A DNA stretch of 64,000 nt, from contig JAJFKI010000095.1 in NCBI GenBank assembly GCA_021773295.1, forward strand, positions 1 through 64,000, given 5' to 3'. Positions 44,870 through 52,206 of the stretch are shown here, one piece after another. The position numbers were made by a program, and so were the translations under genes. Source of the DNA: Gammaproteobacteria bacterium. Its GTDB lineage: Bacteria > Pseudomonadota > Gammaproteobacteria > UBA1113. Each line of letters opens with the position of its first letter. Positions within the stretch are counted from its first letter, which is position 1. Under the pieces are notes generated by a model that was not told the origin of the DNA, ran no database searches, and worked only from the letters and a program-made list of their open reading frames with translations.

Positions 44870-45349
44870 ATGTTTCAAGCAGCAAGACCCGTAAAATTGC
44901 CAAAAATGATGAAATATATCGCCATTCTCGTGCTTATTTTGGAAGTCGTGTTATTCATTGTGGCGGTCAGACTTCTAGGTGTATTAGCCACGATAGGCTT
45001 AATTCTCCTCACCACCTTTTTTGGTCTATGGATCTTAAAACAGCAAGGCATGTCCAATTTAATGCGCCAGCGCAATGTCCAGCAAAACATGAACCCCATG
45101 GATATCATCACGATGTCTGTTGGTATGATGGCGGGTACGTTACTTTTATGCCCAGGCTTTATTACGGATATCATAGGGCTATTGTTACTAATCCCATCCG
45201 TCAAACAAAAAGTCGCCGATTATTACGTCCGCAAAAGCATGAAAGGCTTCAACGCAGCAGGTCAAAGCCAATCATACCGGCAGCAAAAAAGTAGTAATGA
45301 CTCGAAAATCATTGAAGGTGAATACTGGAAAGAAGACGATGATAAATAA
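44870..45349 (+). CDS. fxsA: FxsA family membrane protein
   Basis: The 159-residue protein has two or three membrane segments (about residues 13-50 and 82-106) and the family pattern FGLWILKQQGMSNLMRQRNVQQ and GMMAGTLLLCPGFITDIIGLLLLIPSVK. The E. coli relative affects phage F exclusion, and its normal role is unknown. FxsA genes often lie near groESL; here that operon is 6.5 kb away. It is divergent from dsbD. The C-terminal tail is hydrophilic. Confidence 0.9.
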   Translation: MFQAARPVKLPKMMKYIAILVLILEVVLFIVAVRLLGVLATIGLILLTTFFGLWILKQQGMSNLMRQRNVQQNMNPMDIITMSVGMMAGTLLLCPGFITDIIGLLLLIPSVKQKVADYYVRKSMKGFNAAGQSQSYRQQKSSNDSKIIEGEYWKEDDDK

Positions 45350-45431
45350 TCACCTACTACTACATACACAAATAATCTCGTAGATGAATACACCATTATT
45401 AAAACTATAAGAAGAAAGAACCAATCTTGCC

Positions 45432-45548
45432 ATCATGTTGTCCCGGCAGAGGGGCTTTGTAAACCTTAAGCGACAGGACGTCGCTTCAGAGCCCCCAGGG
45501 ATGGGTTTACGGCGTGTTTACAAAGCCCTTCTGCCGGGACAACATGAT
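45432..45548. repeat. Long intergenic hairpin C with a 51-nt core
   Basis: Arms 45432-45464 and 45516-45548 pair over 33 nt with one mismatch. The loop 45465-45515 contains its own small hairpin (AAGCGAC-AGGAC-GTCGCTT) and a CCCAGGGATGGG motif. The core is unlike that of hairpins A and B, but arm length and single mismatch are similar. It sits between the convergent fxsA and porin genes and has no T-tract. Confidence 0.88.
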
Positions 45549-45565
45549 TGTCCTAATTAACGAGA

Positions 45566-46840
45566 TTATTTATACACCTTCGCAATGGCAAAACCAAAGA
45601 CATACTGTCGCATCGATAGTCTAATGAACTGATTAGGATCGAATTGGTTACGGCCTTCTGTAGAATGAATAGGTACATACTGCCCAAAGCCACTGAATTC
45701 CCAATTTTGATCATGACCGAAGATACGCGTAAAGCCTGCACTCATATGCGTTTCCACCACACCAGGAGCCAAGATATTAAAGATGGTTTGAGAGGATGGA
45801 ATCGGTTGATGACCATGGCTTAAACCTAAACGCCAGGTCATGAGATCACTGCTCTTATACTGGACGCCAATTTTATAAACCCACATGCTTTGCCAACCAA
45901 AACCGGCGCCATTCTTATTACCTAAACACACGCTCATTAAGTTACAATTATTTTTTCTGTGGATACTTTTAATGGCATCAAAATCGATATAATCAGCCTG
46001 CAAGGTGGTGGTTACAGCATCGGAAAGATGTAAGGCTAAACCAACATTGCCAATAGGTTCAATATTAAAAAAGCCGTTATCAGCGAATAAGCCAGCATAT
46101 TTATCAAATTTTTGCATATAGGACTCTGTTTGATAAGAGGCACCGATATCAAGTTGTTTTGTGACTTTGGCAAGAAAGCCAAGCTTGAAGGCATAACCAA
46201 AGGAGTAATCTGAATCATTGCCGGTTAATTTCCTTGGCTTGGTTGAAACGCCTGCAAAATTACCAAGCCCTTTAGCGGCAAAGGATTGCCCGGCAATGAT
46301 AAGGCTACCCCCTAACGTAAAGCGAGGGCTAAAATTCCAGGCTAAGGCAAAATTACCGAACATTTGCGCTAAATCGACGCCCGTGTTACCAGCACCATAA
46401 ACACCCTGACCAAGGCCATTAGAGACTTTCGTTTTCGTATCACTGTTCATACCGCCGAAACCATAAAGGGCAACACCATAAGCACCCTTACCCTCGGCAA
46501 AGTGGCGGTTAAAACCCAGACTAGGGATAAAAAAGTAATTACGTCGACTGTGATGTGTGCCAGGCGCGACTGCGAAACCAAAACCACTTGGCCTAGTGGC
46601 TTGATACCAGCGACGTGGTGAAAAGGACGTAATACCAAAATCAACACGATTGTCTAACCAACCGATACTGGCTGGATTTTCTGAGGTACTGATGGAATCT
46701 AGAGGTAAGGCGGTACTAGCACCTACGATACCTTGGTCCTTTACACTAAGACCCGCAGACACTTTACCATTGGTAGCAAACACAGCGATAGGCAAAGAGA
46801 AAAGTAGACAAAACAGCCCAAGCTTTATTTTATTATTCAT
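45566..46840 (-). CDS. FadL/OmpP1-family outer-membrane transporter
   Basis: The 424-residue precursor has a signal peptide (cleavage near VFA-TNGKVSAG). It follows the FadL pattern with an early ASTALPLDSISTSENPASIGW segment (the NPA motif of the hatch), repeated amphipathic strands and a C-terminal aromatic strand (RQYVFGFAIAKVYK). Such channels import long-chain fatty acids or other hydrophobic compounds. It stands alone on the minus strand. Confidence 0.9.
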   Translation of the reverse strand: MNNKIKLGLFCLLFSLPIAVFATNGKVSAGLSVKDQGIVGASTALPLDSISTSENPASIGWLDNRVDFGITSFSPRRWYQATRPSGFGFAVAPGTHHSRRNYFFIPSLGFNRHFAEGKGAYGVALYGFGGMNSDTKTKVSNGLGQGVYGAGNTGVDLAQMFGNFALAWNFSPRFTLGGSLIIAGQSFAAKGLGNFAGVSTKPRKLTGNDSDYSFGYAFKLGFLAKVTKQLDIGASYQTESYMQKFDKYAGLFADNGFFNIEPIGNVGLALHLSDAVTTTLQADYIDFDAIKSIHRKNNCNLMSVCLGNKNGAGFGWQSMWVYKIGVQYKSSDLMTWRLGLSHGHQPIPSSQTIFNILAPGVVETHMSAGFTRIFGHDQNWEFSGFGQYVPIHSTEGRNQFDPNQFIRLSMRQYVFGFAIAKVYK

Positions 46841-46921
46841 AATTGGATATCCATATTAAAGTTTCCTTAAACAATCAATATATTACCTAAAGATTTTCCC
46901 CGACTCAATGGCAGCATGAGA

Positions 46922-46936
46922 TATATTTGCTATACC
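46922..46936 (+). promoter_or_regulatory. Shared upstream box of cassette 1 (extended -10)
   Basis: TATATTTGCTAT occurs here (46922-46933) and at 50292-50303, in both cases ending exactly 40 nt before the tusA start. TGC followed by TATACC fits an extended -10 promoter. No -35 box was found. Confidence 0.5.
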
Positions 46937-46972
46937 TTTAATATGGATAATTATTAAACAAGAGATTAAAAG

Positions 46973-47200
46973 GTGGCTCAAAGATATGTTGATTGCAAGG
47001 GCCTTAACTGCCCGATGCCAATTGTGGAAATTGGGCGGGTGTTCCGCAAATTAGAGGTTGGAGAACAACTACAGGTAGAGGCAGATGATCCAGCTTTCAG
47101 AGCTGATGTTGAGGCTTGGGCGAGAAGAACAAAACAAAAAATTGTAAGTATTGAGGAAGATGGAACCATCATCGCCACTATTGAAAAAGTTTCAGAGTAA
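46973..47200 (+). CDS. TusA-family sulfur carrier protein, copy 1
   Basis: TusA proteins pass a persulfide sulfur on a conserved cysteine. The 75-residue protein shows YVDCKGLNCPMPIVEI, with the carrier Cys13 in CPMP and an extra Cys8. Its fold end includes DDPAFRADVEAWARRTKQKI. The GTG start at 46973 matches the family length. It is the first gene of tusA-dsrE2-dsrE-cyclase. The association with dsrE2 rather than tusBCD argues against the usual tRNA thiolation role. Confidence 0.92.
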   Translation: MAQRYVDCKGLNCPMPIVEIGRVFRKLEVGEQLQVEADDPAFRADVEAWARRTKQKIVSIEEDGTIIATIEKVSE

Positions 47201-47226
47201 TGTAATAAAAAATATGAGGCAAACCA

Positions 47227-47778
47227 ATGAATACAGAAAATTTAGAATCCTTGCAAGCGAAAGTAAATGCTTTAGAGAAAAAAATGCAAGCTATGGAAAA
47301 AAAGCAAGAGCCGAATAGTTTATTTATCCTGATCACAACCAATGATTACGATAAAATCATGTCAGCATTACTCTTAGCCGTTGGTGCCGCATCCATGGGA
47401 ATGAAGACAACCATGTATTTTACTTTTTGGGGCATTAACGCACTCAAAAAGAAAAATATTTACGCGGGAAAAGATTTCATGCAAAAAGCCATGACAATGA
47501 TGATGCCAAAAAGATTGGAAAGAAATTCATTGTCTAAGTATGACATGCTAGGCATGGGTAAAATAGGCATGAAATATTTGATGAAGAAAAAAAATATTGC
47601 AACGGTCGAAGAATTAATGAAAACAGCATTAGATATGGATGTCAAAATTATTGCTTGTGAAATGACAATGAACTTGATGGGTATCACGCGTGAAGAATTA
47701 AATGAGAAATTACATTTTGCTGGCGTGAGTGAATGCTTAGATCATAGCTTCGAGTCTAGTGTAAGCTTTTTTATATAA
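47227..47778 (+). CDS. DsrE2-type (DsrE/DsrF-like, DrsE_2) sulfur-transfer protein, copy 1
   Basis: The 183-residue protein has an N-terminal coiled coil (about residues 3-28), then FILITTNDYDKIMSALLLAVGAASMGM and YFTFWGINALKKK. The conserved cysteine motif IIACEMTMNLMGI (Cys144) follows, and a second cysteine, Cys170, is in SECLD. In sulfur-oxidising bacteria, DsrE2 proteins accept or donate sulfur with TusA partners. The MKYLMKKK region is basic and could lie at the membrane. It starts 26 nt after tusA. Confidence 0.9.
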   Translation: MNTENLESLQAKVNALEKKMQAMEKKQEPNSLFILITTNDYDKIMSALLLAVGAASMGMKTTMYFTFWGINALKKKNIYAGKDFMQKAMTMMMPKRLERNSLSKYDMLGMGKIGMKYLMKKKNIATVEELMKTALDMDVKIIACEMTMNLMGITREELNEKLHFAGVSECLDHSFESSVSFFI

Positions 47779-47791
47779 TAAGAGGTATGTT

Positions 47792-48181
47792 ATGGCAGAG
47801 GAAGAAGATTTTGATATACAGATAATAATAGCATCTGGATATAAGAATTATGAAAAGGCAACCTTAGGTTTTGCTACAGCTTGTGCGTGTGCGACCTCTG
47901 GAGGAAAAGTTGTTGTGTTCTTATCAATGGAAGGTGCAGTATTTGCAGCTGAAAGTGAAACTAAAGTTGCTTTAATCCCAAATTTTGAAACCATAGAGAG
48001 ATATACCGATATTTTGCTCGAGGCAGGTGCCAAAATAGAAGTTTGCTCTACCTGTGCCGAGAATTTTGTGCCGACCTTCGAGATGGTTGGCTCACAAAAA
48101 AAGATCAAGAAAGGGCTGGAATTTGCTGGCTTATCAACAGCAGCAATTCGAGCTTTGAAAATAAAAACAATGGTTTTTTAG
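47792..48181 (+). CDS. Small DsrE-family protein with CxxC, copy 1
   Basis: The 129-residue protein fits the DsrE fold: IQIIIASGYKNYEKATLGFATA, VVVFLSMEGAVF, then the KIEVCSTCAENF loop with Cys85 and Cys88, and a C-terminal AGLSTAAIRALKIKTMVF. Extra cysteines (31 and 33) lie early. It starts 13 nt after dsrE2 and ends in TAG. A redox or persulfide role with TusA and DsrE2 is inferred from motif and operon. Confidence 0.88.
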   Translation: MAEEEDFDIQIIIASGYKNYEKATLGFATACACATSGGKVVVFLSMEGAVFAAESETKVALIPNFETIERYTDILLEAGAKIEVCSTCAENFVPTFEMVGSQKKIKKGLEFAGLSTAAIRALKIKTMVF

Positions 48182-48196
48182 AGGTTGGGATAGTTT

Positions 48197-50230
48197 ATGT
48201 ATGATTCATTTCTATCAGCAGTATTATTTTACGGCGCTTTTATCATTAGCATTATTCTATTGAGCATTGCTTGCTACCAATCACTCACACTATTTAAAAA
48301 AATAACCATGATTAAACTCAAAAAATATTGGTTCATTTTATCGGTGTTGATAGTTTTATTTTGCTGTGCTTATATTGCAGTTGTTGTTTTGGCGTATTTC
48401 AATCAAACAGACATGGTCTTGTCAATAGCGTGGTTTGTTTTCATGATGGGGGCCGCCTTTGTTCTTATTTGTGTAGGTGCTGGTGTGGTTAATTATGCAA
48501 GTTTCTTGTCTGCTAAAAAAAAGGTTGACGAGGAAATAGAACATGTGAGTGCAGCCAATAAAGAGCTGGAAGAAACTTCTAAAGCCGTAGCAGATGCCAA
48601 TGTTAATATAGCAATGCTATATTCCGAGTTAGAAGAAACAAGAGATCAATTAACAGAAAAAGAACAATCCTTGAGAGAACAAAATGAGGGGCTTTATAAT
48701 GTTAATAAATCCTTAGCAGATGCTAACGCTAACATGGCACAACTGTATGTAGAATTAGAAGAAGCAAAAAAAGAGTTACAAGATAAAAATAAGGCATTAG
48801 TAACAGCTAATAAGGACGTTAATACTTTAAATAATCTAGCTCAAGTGGTCAACTCCAGTCTGGTTTTTAACGAAGTAGCAGAAAGCTTTATGACACCAAT
48901 CAACGATATATTTAAATTTAATGTAGTTACTTTACATATATTTGACAAAAAAACGGAACTTATTCACCAAGATAGAGCGTATGGATTAACGCTTCATCCT
49001 GATGAGATCAAGGCCATAAAAGAAATTACTATCAGCCTAGCGACGGATGAATCTTTAGTGGTTGATACCATTAAACGCGCCCAGCCAATCTATATTGAGG
49101 ATCTAACGACGCTTACCTCAGGGTTGAGCAAAGTTGATGATGAATTACAACATTATATTAAATGGCAGTCCGTGGTTTATTTCCCCCTCATGGTGAGATC
49201 ACAAGTGATAGGCTGTGCGGGCTTTTATAATTTGTCCGAAAAAATGTTATTAACAGAAGAAGATATTTTAAAGACACAGAAAAATCTAGTATTAGCATCA
49301 ACGGCAATCAATAATGCAAAAATATATAGTGATTTACAAAAAGCAAAAATACAATTAGCGGAGACCGAAAAAATCAAGGCGCTCACATCGGTATTTAGAA
49401 AATTCGTGCCACAACAATTCTTGAAAAAAATCGCGAAGAAAGGTATTGAGCATATTGAGTTTGGTAATGCGGATTTAACTGAACTATCAATGTTGTTTGT
49501 TGATATCAGAAACTTTACTCACTTATCTGAAACCGTGTCAGAGCCAACTTTGTATAAGTACGTTAATGAGTACTTTAAATATATGTGTAGCTGTATCTAT
49601 TCGTGTAATGGCTTCGTCGATAAGTTTATTGGTGACGGTATTCTTGCATTGTTTGATATCGATGAATCCTACGAACACAATGCAGCCACGAATGCAGTAC
49701 TAGCAGCCATTAAAATGCAGCAAAGTTTAGTAGCATTTAATAAAAATCAAAGTGCCTCCATTCCTAACCCAACTGAAATGGGTATTGGCATACACTGCGG
49801 TGATGTTCTAATGGGTACGGTCGGCATGACTGAGCATTATGAGTCAACGGTTTTGGGCGAAAACGTTAATATTGCTGCGAGAATTGAACAGTTAACAAAG
49901 GTTGTAGGCACAGATATTATTATTAGTGAAGCAACATTAAGCAAAATAGACCCTGCTATAAATTTCAAATATCGCCCACTGGGTTTTGTCACCGTAAAAG
50001 GGATTAATGTACCTATTAGTATTTTCGAAGTTTATGAGCATAATTCTGAAAAAGTGCAAAAACAAAAAGATGCGACTAATTCAGCATTAGAAGAAGCATT
50101 TCATGAATTAAAAGATAAAAACTATCAGGTCGGTTTGCAGTTATTAAAACAAATTCATGCAACCTACCCAGAAGATTTAATTGTGAAGCGAATTTATACC
50201 TATAACTTAAAAATGTATGAGAAAAGTTAA
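48197..50230 (+). CDS. Membrane adenylate cyclase with GAF and class III catalytic domains
   Basis: The 677-residue protein has three membrane helices (about 7-29, 44-67, 73-100). A coiled coil (108-215) follows, containing two copies of a roughly 44-residue repeat (VADANVNIAMLYSELEE and LADANANMAQLYVELEE). A GAF domain (about 215-375) precedes a class III cyclase domain (about 425-600). Metal ligands D436 (FVDIRNFT) and D480 (KFIGDGILALF), K476 for adenine, and N558 and R562 (VNIAARIE) are present. T551 stands where many cyclases have Asp, the mark of class IIIb enzymes, some of which respond to bicarbonate. It lies 15 nt after dsrE copy 1, so it is probably in the same operon. Confidence 0.92.
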   Translation: MYDSFLSAVLFYGAFIISIILLSIACYQSLTLFKKITMIKLKKYWFILSVLIVLFCCAYIAVVVLAYFNQTDMVLSIAWFVFMMGAAFVLICVGAGVVNYASFLSAKKKVDEEIEHVSAANKELEETSKAVADANVNIAMLYSELEETRDQLTEKEQSLREQNEGLYNVNKSLADANANMAQLYVELEEAKKELQDKNKALVTANKDVNTLNNLAQVVNSSLVFNEVAESFMTPINDIFKFNVVTLHIFDKKTELIHQDRAYGLTLHPDEIKAIKEITISLATDESLVVDTIKRAQPIYIEDLTTLTSGLSKVDDELQHYIKWQSVVYFPLMVRSQVIGCAGFYNLSEKMLLTEEDILKTQKNLVLASTAINNAKIYSDLQKAKIQLAETEKIKALTSVFRKFVPQQFLKKIAKKGIEHIEFGNADLTELSMLFVDIRNFTHLSETVSEPTLYKYVNEYFKYMCSCIYSCNGFVDKFIGDGILALFDIDESYEHNAATNAVLAAIKMQQSLVAFNKNQSASIPNPTEMGIGIHCGDVLMGTVGMTEHYESTVLGENVNIAARIEQLTKVVGTDIIISEATLSKIDPAINFKYRPLGFVTVKGINVPISIFEVYEHNSEKVQKQKDATNSALEEAFHELKDKNYQVGLQLLKQIHATYPEDLIVKRIYTYNLKMYEKS

Positions 50231-50291
50231 TGTTTACTGAAGACAGAGCCTTATAATAGTATATATCTGCATTTTTTACGATAAAAGCCGG

Positions 50292-50306
50292 TATATTTGC
50301 TATCCT
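50292..50306 (+). promoter_or_regulatory. Shared upstream box of cassette 2 (extended -10)
   Basis: TATATTTGCTAT (50292-50303) repeats the box found before tusA copy 1 at the same 40-nt distance from the start codon. The flanking bases differ, so the box has been conserved after duplication or selected independently. A separate promoter here means cassette 2 need not depend on the cyclase transcript. Confidence 0.5.
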
Positions 50307-50342
50307 CATAGTAATACACATTTTAGGAGTAAAGAGGCCCGT

Positions 50343-50567
50343 ATGTCGGAAACCTATCTTGACTGTAAAGGTTTAAATTGTCCAATGCCTATTGTGGAAA
50401 TAGGCCGGGCTTTTCGTGGCCTAGAAATGGGTGACTGTTTGCGAGTTGAAGCCGATGCTCCTGCTTTTTTAATTGATGTAGAAGCCTGGGTGAGAAAAAT
50501 GAAGCAAAAAATTGTAAGTGTAGAAAAGGGTCCAACCACTGTTGTTATTATCGAAAAAATATCATAG
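50343..50567 (+). CDS. TusA-family sulfur carrier protein, copy 2
   Basis: The 74-residue protein YLDCKGLNCPMPIVEI matches copy 1 closely, keeping Cys8 and Cys13, and EADAPAFLIDVEAWVRKMKQKIVSVE. ATG 50343 follows a GGAG-containing leader. It heads a second tusA-dsrE2-dsrE cassette directly after the cyclase gene. Divergence from copy 1 shows an old duplication with both copies kept. Confidence 0.92.
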   Translation: MSETYLDCKGLNCPMPIVEIGRAFRGLEMGDCLRVEADAPAFLIDVEAWVRKMKQKIVSVEKGPTTVVIIEKIS

Positions 50568-50589
50568 TAAACAAAATCCGGAGGCGTAA

Positions 50590-51141
50590 ATGTCTAATCA
50601 TGAAATAGAGTTACTAAAAAAAGAGATAAACCAGTTAAAACAAAAAGTAGAAATACTAGAGGATAATCAAGATGACAATAGCGTCGTATTGATTTTAGCA
50701 ACAAACGATTATGACAAGGCGATGTCTGCGATGACACTAGCAACAGGTGCTGCTGCAATGGGAATGAAAGTGACCGTCTTTTTTACTTTTTGGGGAATTA
50801 ATCTTTTAAAAAAAGAAAATAGGTATAAGAATAAAAACCTGGTGCAAAAAGGCATGACGATGATGATGCCAGAAAAGGTGGAACGTAATCCATTATCAAA
50901 ATTTCAAATGCTGGGCATGGGTAAATTAGGAATGAAATATTTAATGCGGAAAAAAGACATTTGCACCCTAGCAGATTTAATGCAATTGTCTCAAGAGTTG
51001 GAGGTTGCTTTTTTTGCTTGCGAAATGACGATGAACCTGATGGGAATTAGCCGCGAAGAACTTATTGAAAATTTGACTTACTGTGGCGCAGCCGAATGTT
51101 TAGATAATGCCAGTAAAGCCAGTATTAGTTATTTTATATAA
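50590..51141 (+). CDS. DsrE2-type sulfur-transfer protein, copy 2
   Basis: The protein has the same 183-residue length as copy 1 with no visible gap, and by eye a little over half the residues are identical. It keeps the N-terminal coiled coil, TNDYDK, FFTFWGIN, MTMMMP, LGMGK.GMKYLM, FACEMTMNLMGI (Cys144) and AECLD (Cys170), and has two further cysteines (125, 165). A GGAGG site precedes ATG 50590. Confidence 0.9.
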   Translation: MSNHEIELLKKEINQLKQKVEILEDNQDDNSVVLILATNDYDKAMSAMTLATGAAAMGMKVTVFFTFWGINLLKKENRYKNKNLVQKGMTMMMPEKVERNPLSKFQMLGMGKLGMKYLMRKKDICTLADLMQLSQELEVAFFACEMTMNLMGISREELIENLTYCGAAECLDNASKASISYFI

Positions 51142-51155
51142 CACAGGAGTCAAGG

Positions 51156-51539
51156 GTGAGTGGTAGTAATGACTATGACTTACAAATTGTCATTACGGCG
51201 GGCAGGAATGACATTGAAAAAGCCACGCTGGGTTTTGCTTTTGCCTGTGCTACTTCTGGCGCAAACATTGTGGTTTATTTAAGCATGAGAGCCGCTGAGT
51301 TTGCTGTGGATGCTGAGCTGGAAATTGATACAATTCCTAACTTTAAAACCATTGGTAGTTATCTTGACACCTTAATCGAACAAGGCGCGACTATCGAAGC
51401 TTGCCACACCTGTACCGAAAATTATGGTCCCAAAGCCGAGCGCACAAATAATATGAAGCACCTTAAGTCTGGCATCAGTTACGCTGGCATATCATCCACA
51501 GCCATCCGTGCACTGCAAACGCCTACCATCGTATTTTAG
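51156..51539 (+). CDS. Small DsrE-family protein with CxxC, copy 2
   Basis: The 127-residue protein starts at GTG 51156. It keeps LQIVITAGRNDIEKATLGFAFA, VVYLSMRAAEFA, TIPNFKTIGSYLDTLIEQGA, EACHTCTENY (Cys83, Cys86) and the C-terminal AGISSTAIRALQTPTIVF. It ends in TAG, so amber is a normal stop codon in this genome. Confidence 0.88.
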   Translation: MSGSNDYDLQIVITAGRNDIEKATLGFAFACATSGANIVVYLSMRAAEFAVDAELEIDTIPNFKTIGSYLDTLIEQGATIEACHTCTENYGPKAERTNNMKHLKSGISYAGISSTAIRALQTPTIVF

Positions 51540-51573
51540 AAAGCTCCCCTTGAAATTCTTTTTTTTGACCTTA

Positions 51574-51736
51574 TATACCCATTACAGATGAAAATGCGGA
51601 ATTAAGGCGACTTGATTTTTATTCCCTTTGGACGTTCGAAGTGCAGGTAATAGCTATTCTATTGGCAAATTTCGAACGTTCAAAGGGGGCAAAAAGCAAT
51701 AGCATTCATTTCGTATTTTCATCTGTGATGGGTATA
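51574..51736. repeat. Long imperfect hairpin F before groESL
   Basis: Arms 51574-51640 and 51671-51736 pair well at the outer 25 nt (TATACCCAT and ACAGATGAAAAT blocks, few mismatches) and at the inner 17 nt (CCCTTTG, ACGTTCGAA), with a poorly matched middle. The 30-nt loop (51641-51670) contains AATAGCTATT. It separates the cassette 2 transcript from the groESL promoter and may insulate them. Confidence 0.75.
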
Positions 51737-51782
51737 TGCTCCTTGTACGGACCATTGATCATAATCCCAGGTCAAAAAATGC

Positions 51783-51810
51783 TTGACACTTATGTCAGCA
51801 TCATTATCAT
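51783..51810 (+). promoter_or_regulatory. groESL promoter
   Basis: A perfect TTGACA (51783-51788), 16 nt and TATCAT (51805-51810) lie next to the CIRCE operator, so HrcA binding would cover the transcription start. Confidence 0.7.
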
Positions 51811-51836
51811 TAGCACTCTATTTGAGAGAGTGCTAA
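51810..51836 (+). promoter_or_regulatory. CIRCE operator (HrcA binding site)
   Basis: TTAGCACTC, nine bases, GAGTGCTAA is an exact consensus CIRCE element. It predicts that groESL is repressed by HrcA and induced by heat stress. hrcA is not in this window. Confidence 0.95.
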
Positions 51837-51890
51837 AAATAGTGTTTTATTTTTAGACAATTTTATTAACTTTGGAGGAGAGTAGAGCCC

Positions 51891-52175
51891 ATGAGTATTC
51901 GTCCCTTACGTGATCGTATTGTGGTTCGTCGCCAAGATGAACGCAAAAGTTCTGGTGGCATTGTAATTCCTGATACTGCCAGTGAAAAACCAATGATGGG
52001 AATTATCGTTGCCGTTGGCCCAGGTAAAGCCCTAGATAATGGCTCAGTATTAGAGCCCGCTTTAAAGCAAGACGATAAAGTACTATTCGGCAAATATGCT
52101 GGTACTGAAATCGAAGTCAATGGTGAACAATTAGTTGTAATGCGTGAAGACGACATTATGGCAATTGTTGAGTAA
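51891..52175 (+). CDS. groES: Co-chaperonin GroES
   Basis: Cap of the GroEL folding chamber. The 94-residue protein starts [28 protein letters not shown], with the mobile loop [15 protein letters not shown] and the C-terminal [25 protein letters not shown] site lies ahead of the ATG. It is first in the CIRCE-controlled operon, 31 nt before groEL, and appears intact. Confidence 0.98.
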   Translation: MSIRPLRDRIVVRRQDERKSSGGIVIPDTASEKPMMGIIVAVGPGKALDNGSVLEPALKQDDKVLFGKYAGTEIEVNGEQLVVMREDDIMAIVE

Positions 52176-52206
52176 AGTTTTCCAGATTAAAGAGTAGGAG
52201 AAGTAA

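Larger units (their letters stand above)
51540..51890. other. 351-nt region between cassette 2 and groES
   Basis: It contains hairpin F (51574-51736), a sigma-70 promoter (51783-51810), a CIRCE operator (51810-51836) and the groES ribosome site. No gene is visible in it. Confidence 0.8.
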
